From Rubrivivax sp. (GTDB lineage Bacteria > Pseudomonadota > Gammaproteobacteria > Burkholderiales > Burkholderiaceae_C), in NCBI GenBank assembly GCA_020248945.1, contig JADCGQ010000001.1, positions 1 through 64,000 on the forward strand: DNA of 64,000 nucleotides, written 5' to 3'. Within the stretch, counting starts at the first letter, position 1; each line of letters begins with the position of its first letter. Under the pieces are notes generated by a model. It ran no database searches. It had not been told where the DNA came from and saw only the letters and a list, made by a program, of their open reading frames with translations. Made by a program: the position numbers and the translations under genes. Positions 49,813-59,476 of this stretch are shown piece after piece.

Positions 49813-51189
49813 CTACAACCCGCGCACCGCCTCGATGGCCTGCTCGATGCGATCGACCGCGTGCACCGTGAGGCCTTCGATCGGCTTCTTCGGCGCATTG
49901 GCGCGCGGCACCACGGCGACGCTGAAGCCCAGCTTGGCGGCCTCCTTCAGCCGCTCCTGGCCACGCGGCGCCGGCCGCACCTCGCCAGCCAGGCCGACCT
50001 CGCCGAAGGCCACGAACCCGCGTGGCAGCGCGCGCCCGCGCAGGCTGCCCTGGATGGCCAGCAGCACCGCCAGGTCGGCCGCCGGCTCGGCGATGCGCAC
50101 GCCGCCGACGGCGTTGACGAACACGTCCTGGTCGAGGCAGCTCACGCCGGCGTGGCGGTGCAACACGGCCAGCAGCATGGCCAGGCGGTCGCGGTCCAGG
50201 CCCACGCTCAGGCGGCGCGGGCTGCCGCCACCGCCGTCGACCAGCGCCTGGATCTCCACCAGCAACGGCCGCGTGCCCTCGAGCGTGACGAGCACGCAGC
50301 TGCCCGGCACCGGCTCGGTGTGGGTGGACAGGAAGATGGCGCTCGGGTTGCTCACGCCTTTCAGGCCGCGGTCCGTCATGGCGAACACGCCGATCTCGTT
50401 GACGGCGCCGAAGCGGTTCTTGATGGCGCGCACGAGGCGGAAGCTGCTGTGCGTGTCGCCCTCGAAGTACAGCACCGTGTCGACGATGTGCTCCAGCACG
50501 CGCGGGCCGGCCAGCGCGCCTTCTTTGGTGACGTGGCCCACCAGCACGATGGTGCAGCCGCGCGTCTTGGCCACGCGCGTGAGCTGTGCCGCGCACTCGC
50601 GCACCTGCGCCACGCTGCCCGGGGCGCTGGTGAGCTGTTCGCTGTAGACCGTCTGGATCGAGTCCACCACCACGAAGGCCGGGTTCTCGGCCTCGATGGC
50701 CTGCACGATGCGCTCGAGCTGGATCTCCGCCAGCACGCGCACCTGCCTTCCCTGCAGCCCGAGCCGGCGGCTGCGCAGCGCGATCTGCGCGCCGCTTTCC
50801 TCGCCCGTGACGTAGAGCACGCGCATGCGGGTGGACAGCGCGTCCACGGCCTGCAGCAGCAGCGTGCTCTTGCCGATACCCGGGTCACCCCCGATCAGCA
50901 CGACCGCGCCTTCGACGATGCCGCCGCCGAGCACGCGGTCGAGTTCGTCCTGGCCGGTGGGTGTGCGCTCCACCTCGGCAGCCTCGATCTCCGACAGCGT
51001 GGCCACCAGCTGGCGCTGGCCGGCGGCGCCCGCCAGCGCCTGGAAGCGGTTCTTGCCGCCTGCGCCGGCGGGCTCGGCCACCGATTCGTCGAGCGTGTTC
51101 CAGGCCTTGCAGTGCGGGCACTGGCCCAGCCACTTGGGGCTGGTGCCGCCGCACTCGCGGCAGGTGTAGAGGGTCTTGGGTGCAGCCAC
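49813..51189 (-). CDS. radA: DNA repair protein RadA
   Basis: RadA is a RecA-like DnaB-type helicase that extends recombination intermediates. The 458-residue protein has the N-terminal zinc finger C10-x2-C13 ... C24-x2-C27, Walker A GGDPGIGKST, the RadA-specific KNRFG motif, and a C-terminal Lon-like domain (about 290-458, with GGGSPRRLSVGLDRDR and GFVAFGEVGLAGEVR). The frame extends to 51270, but the GTG at 51189 starts directly before the zinc finger as in homologues. No clear ribosome site is visible, so translation may be leaderless. Confidence 0.95.
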   Translation of the reverse strand: MAAPKTLYTCRECGGTSPKWLGQCPHCKAWNTLDESVAEPAGAGGKNRFQALAGAAGQRQLVATLSEIEAAEVERTPTGQDELDRVLGGGIVEGAVVLIGGDPGIGKSTLLLQAVDALSTRMRVLYVTGEESGAQIALRSRRLGLQGRQVRVLAEIQLERIVQAIEAENPAFVVVDSIQTVYSEQLTSAPGSVAQVRECAAQLTRVAKTRGCTIVLVGHVTKEGALAGPRVLEHIVDTVLYFEGDTHSSFRLVRAIKNRFGAVNEIGVFAMTDRGLKGVSNPSAIFLSTHTEPVPGSCVLVTLEGTRPLLVEIQALVDGGGGSPRRLSVGLDRDRLAMLLAVLHRHAGVSCLDQDVFVNAVGGVRIAEPAADLAVLLAIQGSLRGRALPRGFVAFGEVGLAGEVRPAPRGQERLKEAAKLGFSVAVVPRANAPKKPIEGLTVHAVDRIEQAIEAVRGL

Positions 51190-51359
51190 GCGCCCGATTG
51201 TGGAGGCGCGCCGGACCCGCGCACGCGGTGCGGCATAAGTCACGACACGAATCGCGGCGCAGATGAACACTCAAGCTCTGCTCGCGGAGCCCGAAAACAG
51301 TTCTACCGGGTCAATGGCCTGGGTTCGTCTTGGGAACATTGAGAGCACGCAGGGAAGCC

Positions 51360-52670
51360 ATGTCCGCCACCATCGCCGTCGAAGACCTTCGCGTCGGCAT
51401 GTTCGTCATGCTCGATGGTGGCTGGTTGTCGCACCCGTTTCCGCTCTCGAGCTTTCGCATCACGACGCAGGAGCAGCTGGCCACGCTGCGTGGCCTGGGG
51501 CTGCAACAGGTGCGCTGGTCGCCCGAGAAGAGCGAGCTGCTCGATGAAGCTGCCGCTGCTGCCGGCGCCGACGCCGCCGGGGCTTCAGGCACGGCCAACG
51601 ACGCCGCCAGCGCGGCGCAACGCCAGGCCCAGGAGGCCGCGGCCGCTGCCGCGTTGCGCAAGCGCAGCCTGCAGCAGCAGCTCGAGGCCAGCCAGCGCTG
51701 CGAGCGCCAGCATGCCGAGGCCGCCAAGGCCTGGCGCGAGTCGATCGACCTCGTCACGGCGCGCCCGCAGCACGCGGCCCAGCAGTCGGAAGCGCTGACG
51801 CGCGCGCTGCTCGACCGCATGCTCACCGACGACGACATCGCCATCCGCCTGGTGGCCGGCAGCGGCGACCGCGCGGCCTCGCACGCGCTCAACGTCGGCG
51901 TGATCTCGCTGCTGATCGGCCGCACGCTGGGCCTGACCGAGCCCGAGCTGATCGAGCTCGGCGTCGGCGCGCTGATGCACGACGTGGGCAAGCTCGAGGT
52001 CGCCGACCGCTTCCGCCACGCCGAGGACGGCTTCAACGCCAACGAGGTGGCGGCCTACCGCGACCACGTCGCCAAGGGCGTGGCCGTGGGCCAGCGCATG
52101 GGCATCTCGGCTGGCGCGCTGCGCGTGCTGGCGCAGCACCACGAACATGCCGATGGCAGCGGCTTCCCGCTCAAGCTGGCCGGCGAGCGCATCACGATGG
52201 CCTCGCGCGTGGTCTCGCTGATCAACCGCTACGACAACCTCTGCAACCCGCAGTCGCGCACGCCGCAGCTCACGCCGCACGAGGCCGTGTCGGTGCTGTT
52301 CGCGCAGGGCCGCAACCGCTTCGATCCGGCGGTGCTGAACGTCTTCATCCGCATGATGGGCGTGTACCCGGCGGGTTCGCTGGTGCAGTTGACTGACGAC
52401 CGCTTCGCGCTGGTGGTGGGCGTCAACTCCAGCCGGCCGCTGAAGCCGCGCGTGCTGGTGCACGACACGAAGGTGCCGCGCCACGAGGCCCTGCTGCTCG
52501 ATCTGGAAACGCAGGCCAACCTCGGCATCCGCCGCAGCCTGCCGGCATCCAAGCTGCCGACGGCAGTGATCGAGTACCTCGATCCGAGGCCGCGCGTGAG
52601 CTACTACTTCGAGCCGCTGTCGCGCGTCGCCGCCGCCGACAGCGAGGCCCCGGTGGAGCTGGCTGCGTGA
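51360..52670 (+). CDS. HD-GYP-domain cyclic-di-GMP phosphodiesterase
   Basis: The 436-residue protein has an N-terminal DUF3391-type domain (about 5-100), an alanine/glutamine-rich coiled segment (about 70-130) and an HD-GYP domain. Metal-site residues H207-D208 (LMHDVGKLE), the downstream histidines of QHHEHADGSGFP and the late SLINRYDNL helix are present. The GYP motif reads GFP, a tolerated change. HD-GYP enzymes hydrolyse c-di-GMP to pGpG or GMP. The GTG start of the next gene overlaps its stop, so it is coupled to a GGDEF/EAL protein. ATG 51360 is preferred over 51330 because homologues start at the DUF3391 domain. Confidence 0.9.
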   Translation: MSATIAVEDLRVGMFVMLDGGWLSHPFPLSSFRITTQEQLATLRGLGLQQVRWSPEKSELLDEAAAAAGADAAGASGTANDAASAAQRQAQEAAAAAALRKRSLQQQLEASQRCERQHAEAAKAWRESIDLVTARPQHAAQQSEALTRALLDRMLTDDDIAIRLVAGSGDRAASHALNVGVISLLIGRTLGLTEPELIELGVGALMHDVGKLEVADRFRHAEDGFNANEVAAYRDHVAKGVAVGQRMGISAGALRVLAQHHEHADGSGFPLKLAGERITMASRVVSLINRYDNLCNPQSRTPQLTPHEAVSVLFAQGRNRFDPAVLNVFIRMMGVYPAGSLVQLTDDRFALVVGVNSSRPLKPRVLVHDTKVPRHEALLLDLETQANLGIRRSLPASKLPTAVIEYLDPRPRVSYYFEPLSRVAAADSEAPVELAA

Positions 52671-54865
52671 ACGATGGCGATGCCATGATGACGGCCCTGC
52701 CGGGCGGTGGCCTGCACCTGCTGAAGCCGCCCGTGGGCGCTGCGGCGGAAGGCCTGCTCGGGACCTTTCTCGAAGGCCTGCCCCACGCCGCCTGGCTGGC
52801 GCGGCTGGATACGCGCTGCATCGTGGCCGCCAATGGCCAGGCCGCGCGCTGGTTCGTCGGCGCCGACGCCCCGGCCTCGGCGCTGCTCGGCCGCGCGGCC
52901 GATGCCGTGGCGGCGTCGCCTGAAGACCTGGCCTGGTGGCTGGGCGCGGAGCTCGGCGACTGCTCGCCGCTGTTCAGCGACACCCTGGTGGGCAGCTGCG
53001 ACGGCCGCACCCGGCCGGTGAGCCGCAGCATCCGCGTCGTCGAGCTGCCGCTGCAAGCCGGCGGCGAACCGCAGTCGCTGGCGCTGGTGACCCTGGCCGA
53101 CCGCAGCGCCGAGGTGCAGCTGCAGGCCCAGCGCGAAGAGCTCGTGGCCGAGCTGCAAGGCACGCTGGAGGCCACGGCCGACGGCATCCTCGTCACCGAT
53201 CTGGCCGGCCGCCTGCGCGTGTTCAACCGCCGCTTTGCCGAGCTGTTCGAGCTGCCTGACGACCTCCTGCTCAAGCGCGACGATGCCGCGCTGCGCGATG
53301 GCCTGGTCTCGCGGCTGGCCGATCCGGCCGCCGACGCGCGGCGGCTGCTGGCCCTGCAGGGCGAGGCACCCGTGTCGGAGCGCTTCACGCTGACGCGCGG
53401 GCGCGTGCTCGAGCGTGTGTCGCGGCCGCTGATGCACGACGGCCGCGGCAGCGGCTGCGTCTGGTCGTTCCGCGACCTCACCGAGCGGCTGGCCGCCGAG
53501 GAGCGCATCGAGACACTCAGCCACACCGACCCGCTCACCGGCCTGGCCAACCGCGGTCGCATGGCCGAGCATGTGCGCTCCTTGCTGGAGCTGCCCGAGG
53601 GCGACGGCAGCGGCACGGCCGGGCCGACGACGCTGTCGCTGCTGGTCGTCGACCTCGACCGCTTCGGCCACATCAACGACACGCTCGGCCACGTCGTCGG
53701 CAACGACGTGCTGCTCGACGTGGCGCAGCGCATCCAGGGCTGCCTGCGCAAGGGCGACCTGCTCGCGCGCGTGGGCGGCGACCAGTTCGCCATCGTCGTG
53801 AGCCCGGCCGACGCGGCCTTCGCTGAAAAGCTGGCCGGCCGCGTGCTCAACGAGATCAAGAAGCCCTGCAGCGTGGGCGACGCGCAGTTCACGCTCACCT
53901 GCAGCATCGGCGTCGCACTGGCGCCTTCGCACGGCCGGGATGCCGACCAGCTGATGCGCCGCGCCGAGCAAGCCATGCGCGCCGTCAAGGGCACCGGGCG
54001 CGCGAATTGGCGGTTGCACCAGGCACGCACGGAGGTCGATTGGCGCAGCCATATGAAGATCGACCACGCCATGCGCCATGCGCTGGTGAGCAACCGCTTC
54101 CGGCTCAACTACCAGCCGCAGGTCTGCTTGGCCACCGGGATCGTGACCGGTGCCGAGGCGCTGCTGCGCTGGCGCGACCCCGAGATGGGCGAGATCTCGC
54201 CCGGCCGCTTCATCAAGGTCGCCGAAGACAGCGGCTTCATCGTCCAGCTCGGCGAGTGGGTGCTGCGCACCGCGGTGGGTCAGGCCGCGCGCTGGCATGC
54301 GCAGGGGCGCTCGCTGCCGGTGGCCGTCAACGTGTCGGCGCTGCAGTTCCAGCAGGCGCACTTCGTCGAGCGCGTGGCCGAGGCCCTGGCCGTGGCGGGC
54401 ATGCCGGCGCCGCTGCTGGAGCTCGAGCTCACCGAGTCGATCCTGCTGCACGACGAAGCCGGCGACATGCTGCACCGCCTGGAAGCGCTGGCGCGGCTGG
54501 GCGTGCAGATGTCGATCGACGACTTCGGCACCGGCTATTCCAGCCTCTCGTACCTGAAGCGCATCCCCGTGCACAAGCTGAAGATCGACCGGGCCTTCGT
54601 CTCGGGCCTGCCCGACGACGACGGCAACGCCGCGATCGTGCGCGCGATCGTCCAGATGGCCCACGCGCTGGGCAAGACCGTCATTGCCGAAGGCGTGGAA
54701 ACCGAGGCGCAGCGCCAGTTCCTCAGCGACATCGGCTGCGACGAGTTTCAGGGCTTCCTGTTCGCCCCGGCACTGGACGTGCTGAGCTTCGAGCAGCGCC
54801 TGCCGGCTCTCACCACCCCGGTGCCGCCCCGACGCCGCGCGCCGCGCATGCGGCTGGTCAGTTAG
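52667..54865 (+). CDS. PAS-GGDEF-EAL protein with degenerate cyclase motif, likely c-di-GMP phosphodiesterase
   Basis: A 732-residue protein with one or two PAS-like modules (about 25-270), a GGDEF domain (about 280-450) and an EAL domain (about 465-720). The cyclase signature reads GGDQF (370-374), losing the essential glutamate, while an RxxD inhibitory-site motif (RKGD) remains five residues upstream. The EAL domain is intact: E497-A498-L499, TESILL, DDFGTGYSSL and AEGVETEAQ. It should therefore degrade c-di-GMP, with the GGDQF part as a possible nucleotide sensor. The GTG start overlaps the stop of the HD-GYP gene (GTGA); ATG 52685 is an alternative. Confidence 0.92.
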   Translation: MNDGDAMMTALPGGGLHLLKPPVGAAAEGLLGTFLEGLPHAAWLARLDTRCIVAANGQAARWFVGADAPASALLGRAADAVAASPEDLAWWLGAELGDCSPLFSDTLVGSCDGRTRPVSRSIRVVELPLQAGGEPQSLALVTLADRSAEVQLQAQREELVAELQGTLEATADGILVTDLAGRLRVFNRRFAELFELPDDLLLKRDDAALRDGLVSRLADPAADARRLLALQGEAPVSERFTLTRGRVLERVSRPLMHDGRGSGCVWSFRDLTERLAAEERIETLSHTDPLTGLANRGRMAEHVRSLLELPEGDGSGTAGPTTLSLLVVDLDRFGHINDTLGHVVGNDVLLDVAQRIQGCLRKGDLLARVGGDQFAIVVSPADAAFAEKLAGRVLNEIKKPCSVGDAQFTLTCSIGVALAPSHGRDADQLMRRAEQAMRAVKGTGRANWRLHQARTEVDWRSHMKIDHAMRHALVSNRFRLNYQPQVCLATGIVTGAEALLRWRDPEMGEISPGRFIKVAEDSGFIVQLGEWVLRTAVGQAARWHAQGRSLPVAVNVSALQFQQAHFVERVAEALAVAGMPAPLLELELTESILLHDEAGDMLHRLEALARLGVQMSIDDFGTGYSSLSYLKRIPVHKLKIDRAFVSGLPDDDGNAAIVRAIVQMAHALGKTVIAEGVETEAQRQFLSDIGCDEFQGFLFAPALDVLSFEQRLPALTTPVPPRRRAPRMRLVS

Positions 54866-54933
54866 CAGTCTGCGCGGCATCCAGCGCCTGCCGGTTTTCG
54901 GCGGCCGGCTCGCATTCGCCGCACAATCGAGCG

Positions 54934-55251
54934 ATGCCGTACAAGTTCCGCAGCAAGGCCAGTGGTGACGTGATCATGCTTCAGGCACACGGTGACGCGC
55001 TGCTGCGTCTGCTCGGCCGCGAGCCCGCGCCCAAGGGCATCTTCGAGACGGCGCACCAGCCGGCGCTGGTGGCGGTGCTGGAGGCCGCCATCGCCCAGGC
55101 CGAGGCCGCCGCAGCGCCCGGTCGTGACGAAGTCGCCGAGCCCGAGACCGGCCCTGCCGCCGCGGTGGGCCTTCGCCAGCGTTTGTGGCCGATGATCGAG
55201 ATGCTGCGCCGCAGCCACGCCGGTGGCGAGCCGGTGGTCTGGGGTGTCTGA
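54934..55251 (+). CDS. DUF1840 family protein
   Basis: The 105-residue protein begins MPYKFRSKASGDVIMLQAHG, the strongly conserved opening of DUF1840, with a downstream KGIFETAHQPALVAVLEAAI segment and a C-terminal helix ending PVVWGV. The family is restricted mostly to beta- and gammaproteobacteria and has no known function. The gene lies between a c-di-GMP protein and a PEBP-family gene on the same strand; 68 bases of leader upstream include a 13-base match to the foldback element's terminal stem. Confidence 0.9.
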   Translation: MPYKFRSKASGDVIMLQAHGDALLRLLGREPAPKGIFETAHQPALVAVLEAAIAQAEAAAAPGRDEVAEPETGPAAAVGLRQRLWPMIEMLRRSHAGGEPVVWGV

Positions 55252-55300
55252 CAGCCGCAGCCCGCGCGGCCGCGGCCCTTTCCTTTCGAGATCACATCCG

Positions 55301-55954
55301 ATGAAGCTCTGGAGCGACAGCTGGACCAACGGCGACCGCATCCCTGAACGCCATGCGGCCGGCCGGCCCGATGGCGCCGGCGCCGCCACCTTCAGCGACA
55401 ACCTCAACCCGCACCTGGCCTGGAGCGATCTGCCCCCCGGCACCCAGAGCCTGGTGCTGATCTGCCACGACTTCGACGTGCCCACGCGAGCCGACGACGT
55501 GAACCAGCCCGGGCGCGAAGTGCCGGCCGACCTGGCGCGCGCCGACTTCTTCCACTGGGTGCTGATCGACCTGCCGCCGACACCGGCCGAGATCGCCGAG
55601 GGCGCCTTCAGCCGTGGCTTCACGCCATGCGGCAAGCCCGGGCCGGCGGTGCAGGGCCTGGCCGGCGGCGAAGGCGCCCGCCACGGCCTGAACGACTACA
55701 CGAACTGGTTCGCCGGCGATGCCGAGATGGCGGGCCAGTATTTCGGCTACGACGGGCCGTTCCCGCCCTGGAACGATTCGCTCGTGCACCACTACGTCTT
55801 CACGCTGTACGCCGTGGCCGTGCCGCGGCTGCCTTTGGAAGGCGTGTTCGACGGCCACCAGGTGCGTGCGCAGCTGGCCGGCCGCGTGCTGGGCGAGGCC
55901 ACCTTCTCGGGCACCTACACGCTGAACGCGCGCCTGCTGGCCGAGCCGTCTTGA
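55301..55954 (+). CDS. YbhB/YbcL-type phosphatidylethanolamine-binding-like protein
   Basis: The 217-residue product follows the bacterial PEBP (Raf kinase inhibitor-like) pattern: an NLNPHLAWSDLPPGTQSLVL opening, a CHDFDVP ligand-site segment, DFFHWVLIDLPP, YDGPFPPWND and the HHYVFTLYAV strand. These are small cytoplasmic proteins of uncertain role. No signal peptide. It overlaps the next gene's TTG start by four bases. Confidence 0.9.
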   Translation: MKLWSDSWTNGDRIPERHAAGRPDGAGAATFSDNLNPHLAWSDLPPGTQSLVLICHDFDVPTRADDVNQPGREVPADLARADFFHWVLIDLPPTPAEIAEGAFSRGFTPCGKPGPAVQGLAGGEGARHGLNDYTNWFAGDAEMAGQYFGYDGPFPPWNDSLVHHYVFTLYAVAVPRLPLEGVFDGHQVRAQLAGRVLGEATFSGTYTLNARLLAEPS

Positions 55955-56607
55955 TCGAGCCGACGCACCTCTTTGCGCTGCGACACGGCCAGACCGCCTA
56001 CAACGCGACGCAGCGCCTGCAGGGCCACCTCGACATCGGCCTCGACGACACCGGCCGCTGGCAGGCCCGCCGGCTGGGCGCGGCGCTGGCCGATGCCGGC
56101 ATCGTGGCCGTCTACAGCAGCGACCTGCTGCGCGCCCGCGACACCGGCGCGGCGGTGGCCGCGGCCTGCGGCCTGCCGCTGAGCACCCACGTCGAGCTGC
56201 GCGAGCGCCACTTCGGCGTGCTCGAAGGCCTGAGCTACGCCGAGATCGAGGAGCGCCATCCCGAAGACGCCCGCCGCTGGCGCGAGCGCGAACCCGGTTT
56301 CGGGCCGGGCGGGGGCGAGTCGCTGATCGACTTTTCGGCGCGCTGCATCGCCATCTTCACGCGGCTGGCCGAGGCCCACCGGGGCCAGACCATCGCCATC
56401 GCCGCGCACGGCGGCGTGCTCGATTGCCTGTACCGGGCGGCCAACGGCATCGGCCTGCAGGCACCGCGCACCTGGCAGCTGGCCAACGCTGCAGTGAACC
56501 GGGTGCTCTACACGGGCGAGGGCTTTCGTGTCGTCGGCTGGGACGACCGCCGGCACTTCGATGGCGCCGACGCCGACTCAGGCGCCGCCGAAGAGATCGC
56601 CGCCTGA
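55951..56607 (+). CDS. histidine phosphatase family protein (phosphoglycerate mutase-like)
   Basis: The 218-residue enzyme has the phospho-histidine motif [12 protein letters not shown] near the start, the [13 protein letters not shown] acid/base segment and the second catalytic histidine in [10 protein letters not shown]. It belongs to the broad-specificity phosphatase/cofactor-independent-of-bisphosphate group (GpmB/CobC-like). No ATG or GTG precedes the active-site motif in frame; the TTG at 55951, overlapping the previous stop as TTGA, is the only sensible start. The 3' end overlaps convergent ruvB by 30 bases. Confidence 0.9.
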   Translation: MIEPTHLFALRHGQTAYNATQRLQGHLDIGLDDTGRWQARRLGAALADAGIVAVYSSDLLRARDTGAAVAAACGLPLSTHVELRERHFGVLEGLSYAEIEERHPEDARRWREREPGFGPGGGESLIDFSARCIAIFTRLAEAHRGQTIAIAAHGGVLDCLYRAANGIGLQAPRTWQLANAAVNRVLYTGEGFRVVGWDDRRHFDGADADSGAAEEIAA

Positions 56608-57654
56608 GCCCAGGCCCGCGGCCGGCACCGCCAGCCCCAGGTGGCGCCAGGCCGCAGCCGTGGCCATGCGGCCGCGCGGCGTGCGCTGCAGGTAGCCCTG
56701 CTGGATGAGGTAGGGCTCGATCACGTCCTCGATGGTGCCGGCTTCCTCGCCGATGGCCGCGGCCACGTTCTCCAGGCCCACCGGGCCGCCACCGAAGCGG
56801 TGCACCACGGCCTCAAGCAGCTTGCGGTCCATGACGTCGAAGCCGAGCGGGTCGACATCGAGCATGGCCAGCGCCAGATCGGCCACGCGCTCGACGATGC
56901 GGCCGTCGGCCTTGACCTGCGCGTAGTCGCGCACGCGGCGCAGCAGCCGGTTGGCGATGCGCGGCGTGCCGCGGCTGCGGCGTGCGATCTCGCCTGCTCC
57001 GGCCTCGTCGATGGCCACGTTCAGCAGTGCCGCCGAGCGCGTGACGATGCGCGTGAGCTCCTCGGCCGTGTAGAACTCCAGCCGCGCGACGATGCCGAAA
57101 CGGTCGCGCAGCGGGTTCGTCAGCATGCCGGCGCGCGTGGTGGCGCCCACCAGCGTGAACGGCTGCAGGTCGAGCTTGATCGAGCGCGCGGCCGGGCCCT
57201 CGCCGATCATGATGTCGATCTGGTAGTCCTCGAGTGCGGGGTACAGGATCTCCTCGACGACCGGGCTCAGCCGGTGGATCTCGTCGATGAAGAGCACGTC
57301 GTTCTTCTCGAGGTTGGTGAGGATGGCCGCCAGATCCTTGGGCTTTTCAAGCACCGGCCCCGAGGTCTGGCGCAGGTTCACGCCCAGCTCGTTGGCGATG
57401 ATGTGGCTGAGCGTCGTCTTGCCCAGGCCCGGCGGGCCGAACAGCAGCACATGATCCAGCGCTTCGGCACGCTGGCGCGCGGCGCCGATGAAGATCTCGA
57501 GCTGCTCGCGGGCCTTGGCCTGGCCGACGTAATCGGCCATGCCCTTGGGCCGCAGCGCGCGTTCGAGCGCTTCCTCCTTGGGGCTGTCCGGCGCGGCACT
57601 CAGCACGCGGCGGGCCGGGGCGGCGCTGGCGAAGTCGTCGGTCTGGATGGCCAT
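56578..57654 (-). CDS. ruvB: Holliday junction branch migration ATPase RuvB
   Basis: RuvB is the AAA+ motor that drives branch migration with RuvA during recombinational repair. The 358-residue product shows [11 protein letters not shown], Walker [10 protein letters not shown], Walker [10 protein letters not shown], sensor-1 GATTRAG and arginine finger region NPLRDRFG, and the C-terminal winged helix ending [12 protein letters not shown]. It lies 35 bases after ruvA. Its last 30 bases overlap the convergent phosphatase gene. Confidence 0.97.
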   Translation of the reverse strand: MAIQTDDFASAAPARRVLSAAPDSPKEEALERALRPKGMADYVGQAKAREQLEIFIGAARQRAEALDHVLLFGPPGLGKTTLSHIIANELGVNLRQTSGPVLEKPKDLAAILTNLEKNDVLFIDEIHRLSPVVEEILYPALEDYQIDIMIGEGPAARSIKLDLQPFTLVGATTRAGMLTNPLRDRFGIVARLEFYTAEELTRIVTRSAALLNVAIDEAGAGEIARRSRGTPRIANRLLRRVRDYAQVKADGRIVERVADLALAMLDVDPLGFDVMDRKLLEAVVHRFGGGPVGLENVAAAIGEEAGTIEDVIEPYLIQQGYLQRTPRGRMATAAAWRHLGLAVPAAGLGSGGDLFGGA

Positions 57655-57689
57655 CCAGTGATTATCGGCCGCGGCCGGCCGCCGCGGTG

Positions 57690-58268
57690 TCAGCGATTCA
57701 GCGCCTTCAGGGCCTGCTTGATGCCGTCCGAGACACCGATGTCAGGCGGCAGCGCCTTGATGGCAGCCTGCGCCTCGCGCTCGTTGTAGCCCAGGGCCTG
57801 CAGCGCCTGGGTGATGTCGGCCTGCGCGTCCGACAAGGCCACGGCGCCGGCGGCCAGCGGCAGGTCGGCGCCGAGCTTGCCTTTCAGCTCGAGCAGCAGC
57901 CGCTCGGCTGTCTTCTTGCCGATGCCCGGCACCTTGACGAGCCGGGCGCTGTCTTGCCGGCTCACTGCGGCGGCCAGCTCGGCCACGCTCAGGCCCGACA
58001 GGATGGCCAGTGCGGTGCGCGGCCCGACGCCGCTGATCTTGACCAGCTCGCGGAAGGTGGCGCGCTCGGCTTCGGTGAGGAAGCCGTAGAGCAGCTGCGC
58101 GTCTTCGCGGACCACGAGGTGGGTGAGCAGCTGTGCCGGCTCGCCCAGCGCCGGCAGGTTGTAGAAGGTGCTCATCGGCACGTCGAGCTCGTAGCCGACG
58201 CCGTTCACGTCGAGCAGCACCTGCGGGGGTGACTTGGCCGCGAGGCGGCCCGAGAGGCGTCCGATCAA
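57690..58268 (-). CDS. ruvA: Holliday junction DNA-binding protein RuvA
   Basis: RuvA tetramers hold the four-way junction for RuvB. The 192-residue product starts [20 protein letters not shown] and has two helix-hairpin-helix motifs ([18 protein letters not shown] and [19 protein letters not shown]), an acidic/alanine linker and the C-terminal RuvB-binding domain. The start codon is TTG, fixed by homology to the MIGR opening. RuvC is not nearby. It starts ten bases after the TlpA gene. Confidence 0.96.
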   Translation of the reverse strand: MIGRLSGRLAAKSPPQVLLDVNGVGYELDVPMSTFYNLPALGEPAQLLTHLVVREDAQLLYGFLTEAERATFRELVKISGVGPRTALAILSGLSVAELAAAVSRQDSARLVKVPGIGKKTAERLLLELKGKLGADLPLAAGAVALSDAQADITQALQALGYNEREAQAAIKALPPDIGVSDGIKQALKALNR

Positions 58269-58278
58269 GGCGGTCGGC

Positions 58279-58806
58279 TCAGGCTTCGGCCAGCAGCTTC
58301 TCGACCAGCCCGCCCAGCTCGGCGAAGTCGGGCTCGCCGACGTAGCGCTTGACGATCGCGCCCCGTTTGTCGATCAGGAAGGTGGTCGGGGTGATCTGCG
58401 TGTCGTTGAAGGCCCGCGCGATGGCGCCGGTGTTGTCGATCACCACGCCGAACGGCAACCGCCGCGTCTGCGCGAAGTTGACCACGTAGGCCGGTGGGTC
58501 GTAGCTCATGGCCACGGCCAGCGTCTCGAAGCCGCGGGCCTTGAAGCGCTGGTGCGTGGCGACGATCTGCGGCATCTCCTTCACGCAGCTCACGCAGCTG
58601 GTGGCCCAGAAGTTGACGAGCACCACCTTGCCGCGCAGGCCGTCGGTGTGGCCCTTGGCGCCGTCGAGCAGCGTGTAGCCGAAACTCGGTGCCGGATCGC
58701 GCCCGCTGCAACCCGCCACGCCGCCCAGCAACAGCGCCGCCGTTGCCAGCAGGGCCCGGCGTGGCGGAAGATGGGTCGAGGAACGCATCGGAAGGAACGG
58801 GTTCAT
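58279..58806 (-). CDS. TlpA-family thiol-disulfide lipoprotein
   Basis: The 175-residue product has a lipobox (GGVAGCSG) and a thioredoxin fold with the redox pair CVSC in [14 protein letters not shown], a PPAYVVNF segment, and the cis-proline loop [11 protein letters not shown]. It is probably anchored to the cytoplasmic membrane facing the periplasm. ATG 58806 shares the tetranucleotide CATG with the divergent DUF4197 start; a second in-frame ATG at 58788 would avoid the overlap. It precedes ruvAB in the same direction with only ten bases between. Confidence 0.88.
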   Translation of the reverse strand: MNPFLPMRSSTHLPPRRALLATAALLLGGVAGCSGRDPAPSFGYTLLDGAKGHTDGLRGKVVLVNFWATSCVSCVKEMPQIVATHQRFKARGFETLAVAMSYDPPAYVVNFAQTRRLPFGVVIDNTGAIARAFNDTQITPTTFLIDKRGAIVKRYVGEPDFAELGGLVEKLLAEA

Positions 58807-59476
58807 GCAGCGCCGGCAGTTTACGGCAGTGGCTCTTCTCCCCTGGTGGGCCGGTGCAGGCGACGCCTGGGCGCTGACCGAGTCCGACGCCGCAGCCGGC
58901 ATCCGGGACGCCCTGCGCCGAGCCGCGGGCAGCGCGGTGGCCAGCCTGGGCCGCAACGACGGCTTCCTCGGCAACGCCCAGGTCCGCATCGGGCTGCCAC
59001 CGGCGCTGGAGCGGGCTGGCGAGGTGCTGCGCAAGCTGGGGCAGGGCAAGCGGGTCGACGACTTCGTCACCGGCATGAACCGCGCCGCCGAACAGGCGGT
59101 GCCCCTGGCGCGGCCCCTGCTTGAAGACGCCGTGCGCCGCATGAGTGTGGAAGACGCCATCGGCCTGGTGCGTGGCGGCGACACCGCGGCCAGCGACTTC
59201 TTCGCCGCCAAGACGCGGGCGCCGCTGAGCCAGGCGTTCTTGCCGGTCGTTCAGCCGGTCACCGAGCGGCTTGCGTTGGCTCGGCGCCACGACGAGCTCG
59301 TCGACCGCGCGGCGCGCCTGGGTCTGGTCCAGGGCACACCGCGCAGGGTGCACGAGCACGTCACCGACAAGGCGCTGGACGGCGTGTTCCTGCTGCTGGC
59401 CCAGGAAGAACGCAAGCTGCGCGCCGATCCGCTGGCTGCTGGCAGCGCGCTGTTGCTTCGCGTGTTTGGCCGGTGA
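58805..59476 (+). CDS. DUF4197 exported protein
   Basis: The 223-residue product has an N-terminal signal (RRQFTAVALLPWWAGAGDAWA) and the DUF4197 pattern: GIRDALRRAAGSAVASLG, DGFLGNAQVRIGLP, FVTGMNRAAEQAVPLA and DALDGVFLLLAQEE-like segments. Function is unknown; homologues are predicted periplasmic. The ATG overlaps the opposite gene's ATG, so promoters for each must lie inside the other gene or be very short. Confidence 0.88.
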   Translation: MQRRQFTAVALLPWWAGAGDAWALTESDAAAGIRDALRRAAGSAVASLGRNDGFLGNAQVRIGLPPALERAGEVLRKLGQGKRVDDFVTGMNRAAEQAVPLARPLLEDAVRRMSVEDAIGLVRGGDTAASDFFAAKTRAPLSQAFLPVVQPVTERLALARRHDELVDRAARLGLVQGTPRRVHEHVTDKALDGVFLLLAQEERKLRADPLAAGSALLLRVFGR

